A DNA stretch of 64,000 nucleotides from an uncultured Chitinophagaceae bacterium (GTDB lineage Bacteria; Bacteroidota; Bacteroidia; Chitinophagales; Chitinophagaceae), in the NCBI GenBank assembly GCA_936908745.1, contig CAKZFX010000010.1, forward strand, positions 1 to 64,000, given 5' to 3'. Shown in pieces: positions 59,280 to 64,000 of the stretch. The notes beneath the pieces are model-generated. The model did no database searches. It was not told where the DNA came from and saw nothing but the letters and a program-made list of their open reading frames with translations. Position numbers and translations under genes: made by a program. Numbering within the stretch: the first letter of the stretch is position 1; each line of letters starts with the position of its first letter.

Positions 59280-60814
59280 GCGTTTGATTTATGGGTTGTA
59301 AATGTAATTGTATTCAATTGTAAAATTTCTTCCACGTACTTTCTTTCATTGCTCAGGCGGGGCACTTTATGCTGGCCACCCAGCTTGCCTCGATGACGCA
59401 GCCATTCTGTAAATGTTCCTTTTTTCAACGCATGTACAACAGGAGAACGCAGCGCAATGCTTTTATGCCGCTTGGCTTCATAATCGCTGTTGATGCTTTT
59501 TAAACTATTGTCCAGTTCTTCTGCAAAGCGGTTGATATCGGAAGGTTCTTTTTCAAACTCTATCAGCCATTCATGGGCGCCGTTGGAACTATCAGAAAAA
59601 TAAACCGGCGCGGCTGTATAATCATTGACCACAGCCCCCGTTTTTTCAGAAGCCGCCGCAATAGCTTTATCCGTATTATCAACAATCACTTCTTCACCAA
59701 ATGCGTTCATATAATGTTTCAGGCGTCCCGATACTTTGATACGGAAGGGTTTTAAAGAAGTAAACTGTATCGTATCGCCCACAATATAGCGCCAAAGGCC
59801 GCCATTGGTACTGATGATCAACGCATAGTTTTTACCGGTTTCCACATCCTGCAAGCCAAATGTCTGCGGATGTTTTTTCCCATACTCACTGACCGGCATA
59901 AATTCCATAAAAATACCGTGGTCGGTAAACAGCAGCATGCCATCTTCATTTGGTGTATCCTGCGCCGCGAAAAAACCTTCGCTGGCATTATACATTTCGA
60001 GATAATGGATCGGCTTGCCTATGAGTTTTTGAAACTGCTCTTTATAAGGAGTGAACGAAACGCCGCCGTGCATATATAATTCCAATGAAGGCCAGACCTC
60101 GCTCATGGTTTGTTTGCCGGTCATTTCCAGTATGCGTTTAAACAAAACCAATGTCCATGTAGGCACACCGGAAATAGACGTTACGTTTTCATTGACAGTG
60201 CTGGCGGCCAGTTTTTCAATCTTGCTTTCCCATTCGTCCATCAGGGCGATGCTGAGATCGGGTGTGCGCAGCCAATGTCCCCAGAAGGGTGAGTTTTGTA
60301 ACAACACCGCACTGAGATCGCCATACTGTGCTTCGGTGTTCATCGGGTTGATGTTATGGCTGCCGCCGATCACCAATCCTTTGCCTGTCAGCAATTCTGA
60401 ATCAGGGTTGTATTGGTAATACATCGAAAGCACATCTTTGGATGCTTTGTAATGGCCATCCTGCAAACTTTCGTCGCTGATCGGGATAAACTTGCTTTTA
60501 TCGCTGGTGGTTCCGCTGCTTTTGGCAAACCAATAGATCGGTGTGTTCCACAACACGTTTTGTTCGCCGTGCATAATGCGTTCGATATAAGGCTTCAGGT
60601 CATCGTACTCATGTACAGGCACCGCCTGTTTGAACGATTTGATATTAAATAACTCTGAAAAGTTATACTTACGGCCAAATTCTGTGTATTGGGCAGAGGT
60701 AACGAGGTCCTGTAATACTTCACGCTGTGCATCCAGTGGATTGTTTTTCCAGGCATCAATTCGCCACAGGCGCATACGGGCCAGCGATGATATGGCAGGT
60801 TTTAACAGCTTCAT
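59276..60814 (-). CDS. GH3 (auxin-responsive) family acyl-adenylating enzyme
   Basis: Adenylate-forming enzyme of 512 residues of the plant GH3/JAR1 superfamily, not a glycosidase. ATP-binding segment IYWFAKSSGTTSDKSKFIP (about 105-123), LEMYNASEGFFAAQD (about 290-305) and VGDTIQFTSLKPFRIKVSGR (about 365-385) are the family's three motifs. Plant relatives join acyl acids to amino acids; the bacterial substrate is unknown. Its stop overlaps fabG, which suggests a joint role with an acyl chain. Confidence 0.88.
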   Translation of the reverse strand: MKLLKPAISSLARMRLWRIDAWKNNPLDAQREVLQDLVTSAQYTEFGRKYNFSELFNIKSFKQAVPVHEYDDLKPYIERIMHGEQNVLWNTPIYWFAKSSGTTSDKSKFIPISDESLQDGHYKASKDVLSMYYQYNPDSELLTGKGLVIGGSHNINPMNTEAQYGDLSAVLLQNSPFWGHWLRTPDLSIALMDEWESKIEKLAASTVNENVTSISGVPTWTLVLFKRILEMTGKQTMSEVWPSLELYMHGGVSFTPYKEQFQKLIGKPIHYLEMYNASEGFFAAQDTPNEDGMLLFTDHGIFMEFMPVSEYGKKHPQTFGLQDVETGKNYALIISTNGGLWRYIVGDTIQFTSLKPFRIKVSGRLKHYMNAFGEEVIVDNTDKAIAAASEKTGAVVNDYTAAPVYFSDSSNGAHEWLIEFEKEPSDINRFAEELDNSLKSINSDYEAKRHKSIALRSPVVHALKKGTFTEWLRHRGKLGGQHKVPRLSNERKYVEEILQLNTITFTTHKSNA

Positions 60815-60864
60815 AGCTGGCGGAAAAATAAAGAAATGAAGCCAAACGGCAAGAGAAACTTAAG

Positions 60865-61082
60865 TCAGTTTTTGTTTGAAGCGGGCATGCGTTCAATTGA
60901 TAATTTGCGGAGCCCTTTTTCTACATTTTTCCAGCTATCAGATTGCATATTACCGGAGCGGTATTCATCCCAACTTTTGCGTAAAATAATCTCTTCGTTG
61001 GCAGGATGAATAAGATCATTCTCGATGATATTCTTATCAATGGATTTCAACAGTTTTTGATATCATCGATGTTCAAAGACAT
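60865..61082 (-). pseudogene. Small 72-codon gene with a -1 frameshift in an A run
   Basis: From ATG at 61082 the frame reads MSLNIDDIK then meets a stop (TGA at about 61048). If the AAAAAC run at about 61051-61056 had one more A, or the ribosome slipped back one base, it would continue KLLKSIDKNIIENDLIHPAN and on to the stop at 60865, giving 72 residues. The second frame is intact and ordinary in composition, and a -7-like box (TAACTTTA) precedes the ATG. A single-base deletion, sequencing error, or polymerase/ribosome slippage are all possible. Function unknown. Confidence 0.6.
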
Positions 61083-61265
61083 ACTATAAAGTTACGAAAT
61101 TTTCATCGATTTTCATTGGAGAACAGCAAGGGTCAATAAGTGAGTGATAATGAGGCGTCAATTATTTCTTTGCATCTATCTCATCCAATATATCACCTGC
61201 TTCGGGGTTTTGTATAAGCAGTAAAAAAGTGCCTGATCTGTTGCCCATATCGCCAAGATAGCAGA

Positions 61266-62084
61266 TCAGTTCCTGTCGGGCGGGTTTATTGCAGCATCGT
61301 TTGTGTCAGTTCTTTGGTTAGCACTTCCTCTCGCCTCCTCATGCAGCCAATCCTTTCTTTTCAGTTCAAAATTCCGGCCGAGATACAATTTCTTCACTTG
61401 CTCGTCAGAAGCAAGTTCTTCAGCCGTACCATGTTTAAATATTTTTCCTTCGATCAATAAATAAGCACGGTCGCAGATACTGAGAGTTTCCGTTACGTTG
61501 TGGTCCGTGATCAGGATGCCGATATTTTTATACTTCAGTTTGGCTACGATGGCCTGTATATCTTCCACGGCTATCGGGTCGATACCGGCGAAAGGTTCAT
61601 CCAGTAATATAAACTTGGGATCAACAGCCAGTGCACGGGCGATCTCTGTCCGGCGTCTTTCGCCACCACTCAATACATCGCCATTACTCTTGCGCACATG
61701 GGTCAAACGAAACTCGGTCAGCAGGCTTTCCAGCTTGTTCTTTTGTTCCTGTCTTGAGAGGTCTGTCATTTCCAGTACAGCCTTGATATTATCCTCCACG
61801 CTTAGCTTCCGGAAAATAGAGGCTTCCTGTGGCAGGTAGCCGATACCCAGCTTGGCCCTTTTATACATGGCCAACCCGGTAATATTCTGGTCGCCCAGGT
61901 AGACTTCACCCTGGTCGGGCTTTACCAAACCCACCACCTGGTAAAAAGAGGTTGTTTTACCGGCACCATTCGGCCCCAGCAACCCAACGATCTCACCTTG
62001 CTTTACATTAAATGAAACATGGTTAACAACCGTTCGGGTGCCATATTTCTTTACAAGGTCTTTGGTGTGGATAGTCAATGACAT
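61266..62084 (-). CDS. lptB: LPS export ABC transporter ATPase LptB
   Basis: Inner-membrane-associated ATPase of 272 residues that powers LPS transport with LptFG. Walker A LLGPNGAGKTTSF, signature LSGGERRRTEIARA, Walker B FILLDEPFAGIDP and switch His in ILITDHNV are intact. A C-terminal tail of about 28 residues extends past the usual LYLGRNFELKRK end. The ATG at 62084 is 4 nt from a perfect -7 box, which predicts a leaderless mRNA. Divergent from metF. Confidence 0.95.
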   Translation of the reverse strand: MSLTIHTKDLVKKYGTRTVVNHVSFNVKQGEIVGLLGPNGAGKTTSFYQVVGLVKPDQGEVYLGDQNITGLAMYKRAKLGIGYLPQEASIFRKLSVEDNIKAVLEMTDLSRQEQKNKLESLLTEFRLTHVRKSNGDVLSGGERRRTEIARALAVDPKFILLDEPFAGIDPIAVEDIQAIVAKLKYKNIGILITDHNVTETLSICDRAYLLIEGKIFKHGTAEELASDEQVKKLYLGRNFELKRKDWLHEEARGSANQRTDTNDAAINPPDRN

Positions 62085-62088
62085 TCAG

Positions 62089-62118
62089 CAAAAATAAGCC
62101 TTGCACCAGAATGACAAA
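62089..62118 (-). promoter_or_regulatory. Promoter of lptB (-33/-7), close to the start
   Basis: Minus-strand TTTG (62118-62115), 18 bp, TATTTTTG (62096-62089), then 4 nt to the ATG. Both boxes match the consensus. Confidence 0.7.
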
Positions 62119-62142
62119 CTGAATAATTTCATTTAACGTGGC

Positions 62143-62173
62143 TTTGACTAATGCGCCCGCATCGTTAGCTTTG
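62143..62173 (+). promoter_or_regulatory. Promoter of metF (-33/-7), close to the start
   Basis: TTTG at 62143-62146, 19 bp, TAGCTTTG at 62166-62173, then 7 nt to the ATG at 62181. Textbook spacing; leader absent or nearly so. Confidence 0.75.
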
Positions 62174-62180
62174 CAGCCTT

Positions 62181-63131
62181 ATGAAGGTAATTGACCATAT
62201 TAACCAGCGGAAAGACACTCTCGTATCATTTGAAGTATTGCCACCCCTGAAAGGAAAGGGCATCGAGGCTTTGTATAAGCACCTCGACCCGCTGATGGAG
62301 TTCAAGCCTTCCTTTATCAACGTTACTTACCATCGCAGCGAACACGTTTTTAAAAAAAGGGCCGATGGCAGTTTTGAAAAAGTGGTGATCCGTAAAAGAC
62401 CGGGTACAGAAAGCATTTGTGCGGCCATTATGAATAAATACAATGTGGATACCGTGCCCCACCTGATCTGCGGTGGTTTCAGCATCAACGAAACCGAAGA
62501 TGCGCTGATCAACCTGCGTTACCTGGGTATTGACAACGTGCTGGTGCTTCGTGGTGACGCCGCTAAAAACGAAAGCGCTTTTGAACCCGAGGCGGATGGT
62601 CATAAATACGCCAGCGACCTGCTGAAACAGGTGGTAAACCTGAATGCGGGTATTTATCTCGAAGAAGACCTGAAAAGCAATCATAAAACAGAATTCTGTA
62701 TAGGCGTGGCCGGTTATCCCGAAAAGCATTTTGAAGCGCCGAATAAGGAAGCTGACATGCAATATTTGAAAGCAAAAATTGACGGCGGCGCAGATTATAT
62801 CGTTACGCAGATGTTTTTTGACAATGCTAAATACTATGCGTTTGTCAAAGCCTGCCGTGATGCAGGCATTACCGTGCCGATTATCCCGGGTTTGAAACCT
62901 ATTTACAATAAAAAGCAACTGACCGTTCTGCCTAAAACATTTCATATTGATCTTCCGATTGACCTTGCGACTGAGATCACGAAGTGTAAAACAGATGAAG
63001 ATGTGGAGAAAGTAGGCCAGGAATGGTTGCTGGAGCAATCAAAAGACCTGAAGAAAAACGGCGTTCCGGTATTACATTACTATACATTGGGCAAACCGCA
63101 TGTGGTGGCCAACGTGGTCAGAGAATTATAA
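62181..63131 (+). CDS. metF: 5,10-methylenetetrahydrofolate reductase
   Basis: FAD-dependent TIM-barrel enzyme of 316 residues that makes 5-methyl-THF for methionine synthesis. Motifs: VSFEVLPPLKGKG at the start, LRGDAAKNES, the ADYIVTQMFFDNAKY folate-binding strand and PIIPGLKPI. Full length, cytoplasmic, own promoter at 62143-62173, terminator shared with the next gene. Confidence 0.96.
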   Translation: MKVIDHINQRKDTLVSFEVLPPLKGKGIEALYKHLDPLMEFKPSFINVTYHRSEHVFKKRADGSFEKVVIRKRPGTESICAAIMNKYNVDTVPHLICGGFSINETEDALINLRYLGIDNVLVLRGDAAKNESAFEPEADGHKYASDLLKQVVNLNAGIYLEEDLKSNHKTEFCIGVAGYPEKHFEAPNKEADMQYLKAKIDGGADYIVTQMFFDNAKYYAFVKACRDAGITVPIIPGLKPIYNKKQLTVLPKTFHIDLPIDLATEITKCKTDEDVEKVGQEWLLEQSKDLKKNGVPVLHYYTLGKPHVVANVVREL

Positions 63132-63150
63132 AGAAATAAATGACATCCAA

Positions 63151-63184
63151 TAAAAAGAGCTTACAGAAACCTGTAAGCTCTTTT
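63151..63184. terminator. Bidirectional terminator between metF and PPIase
   Basis: AAAAGAGCTTACAG (63152-63165) and CTGTAAGCTCTTTT (63170-63183) are perfect inverted copies with a 4-nt loop. T runs on both strands. Confidence 0.9.
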
Positions 63185-63201
63185 ACATTATAGCACTATT
63201 C

Positions 63202-64000
63202 TTATTTAGAAATTTCCTGCAATACTTTTTCGTTGACTGTAACAGGATATTTTTCTTTTAGCTCTTTTACCCATTGTGCTTCTAAAACATTTTGGTAATC
63301 ATTGACCAGCAATCCTTTTGCCTCATCAAAACTACGGGGCGTTGGTTTGGGATACACCTTGATTACATACGCAAAAGAAACGGTGTTGTCGGTTGTATTC
63401 ACTACGGGTGTGGTGATCATGCCTGCTACGGGGATCATCTTATTTTTATTGGGTATCTGTGCCCATTCAAAACGGGCAGAGTCGATTACCACCTGCTCTG
63501 TCAATGCGTCCACGTATTCATTCCATTTAGAAGGTGTTTTCTTTACCTGGTCGTATAATTTTTGTGCTACGTCTTTATTAGAACAAAAGAAAATAACAGC
63601 GTCAGCACTTTGTCCCCATGTGTATTTGTGTTTATTCGCATTGAATAAAGCTCTTAGCTCGGCTGTATCGCTATTAGAACGGTTCCAGATTTCACGTTGC
63701 ATGATTTCAAAAAACAGGTTGCCGTCCTTAAACTCATTCATCTGGTCGCGGAAATCAGTGTTGAATCTTTCCAAATGATCACGGTAATATTTAAAAGCCA
63801 CTGCGTTGGCAAACTCATCCTGCAACTCACTGTATTTTTTTAAACCCGAGCCATCAGTGCGATAGCGGTTGCCTCTTGCATAATTGATCCAGTCGCTTAC
63901 TTTCAAACTGCTGTCGCCTAATGTAAAGATGGCTGTTTGCTCTGTGATCGTATTGCCAATGCCAGCAGGCTTGCGGTCGATCAGGCTGTCAGTAAAAGCC
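63202..64000 (-). CDS. SurA/PpiC-like periplasmic protein, C-terminal part; runs off the window
   Basis: The frame is open from the right edge (AFTDSLIDRKPAGIGN) to the stop at 63202, so at least 265 residues are present and the N terminus is missing. The pattern is that of SurA-type PPIases in Bacteroidota: TAIFTLGDSSLKVSDWINYA (chaperone helix region), a parvulin-like domain and a final helix ending VNEKVLQEISK. The parvulin active-site region is degenerate, so it may act as a chaperone only. Faces metF across a terminator. Confidence 0.75.
   Translation of the reverse strand, partial: AFTDSLIDRKPAGIGNTITEQTAIFTLGDSSLKVSDWINYARGNRYRTDGSGLKKYSELQDEFANAVAFKYYRDHLERFNTDFRDQMNEFKDGNLFFEIMQREIWNRSNSDTAELRALFNANKHKYTWGQSADAVIFFCSNKDVAQKLYDQVKKTPSKWNEYVDALTEQVVIDSARFEWAQIPNKNKMIPVAGMITTPVVNTTDNTVSFAYVIKVYPKPTPRSFDEAKGLLVNDYQNVLEAQWVKELKEKYPVTVNEKVLQEISK

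Noticed and set aside
61165..61262. Short minus-strand frame (MGNRSGTFLLLIQNPEAGDI and on, about 28 codons) after lptB
   Set aside because: Reads plausibly as protein and could be a gene end fragment, but it is too short, has no clear start signal and no recognised family.

Overview
The window is a chromosomal segment of a member of the Bacteroidota, most likely family Chitinophagaceae. The support is two SusC/SusD nutrient-uptake loci with their own ECF sigma factor/FecR pairs, GH144 and GH30 glycosidases, a DUF4834 protein, many matches to the Bacteroidota promoter (TTTG, about 19 bp, TAnnTTTG), few Shine-Dalgarno-led starts, and word-like palindromic spacers. GC is in the mid-40s percent, with locally AT-rich accessory genes.

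Layout. 1-3000: tRNA-Asn (cut by the window edge), a Rieske ferredoxin and HflX GTPase pair, an outer-membrane beta-barrel-like protein, a frameshifted GIY-YIG gene and a CAT-anticodon tRNA. 3094-18297: first polysaccharide utilisation locus (PUL): sigma, FecR, SusC, SusD, LamG lipoprotein, GH30, GH144, GH43-like enzyme, GH3. 18465-28446: second PUL directly downstream: sigma, FecR, SusC, SusD, LamG lipoprotein, second GH144, esterase, with a HAD phosphatase close behind. The enzyme set points to beta-glucan, probably beta-1,2- and possibly beta-1,6-linked, but the substrate is inferred. 29069-35866: DUF4834, rimP-nusA-infB and a SurA-like chaperone. 36004-40954: a six-PAS histidine kinase and a PurF-family amidotransferase.

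41084-51451: mixed housekeeping and accessory genes: SixA, a DMT permease without an obvious ATG/GTG/TTG start, a glycosyltransferase, two tiny co-oriented genes, an aminotransferase, envelope proteins, an AT-rich pair of small genes, MsrB, adenylate kinase, a DinB-like protein, and an operon of antitoxin, Doc toxin and lipoprotein. 51520-63906: PaaZ, a pair of overlapping unknown genes of which the larger carries Asp-rich motifs like class I isoprenoid synthases, an enoyl-CoA hydratase, an MscS channel, an AlkA-like glycosylase, FabG overlapping a GH3-type acyl-adenylating enzyme, a frameshifted small gene, LptB, MetF and a PPIase fragment that runs off the right edge.

How it fits together. 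In each PUL, SusC probably senses glycan through its N-terminal STN domain, signals through FecR to release the ECF sigma factor, and so raises transcription of uptake and hydrolase genes. Surface GH30/GH144/GH43 enzymes would cut polymer, SusCD would import oligosaccharides, and GH3 would finish them to glucose. The rest is mostly core metabolism. The least familiar content is the isoprenoid-synthase-like pair, the Doc operon, the tiny Cys/Gly lipoprotein gene, the apparently near-leaderless promoters and the nested palindromic repeats.
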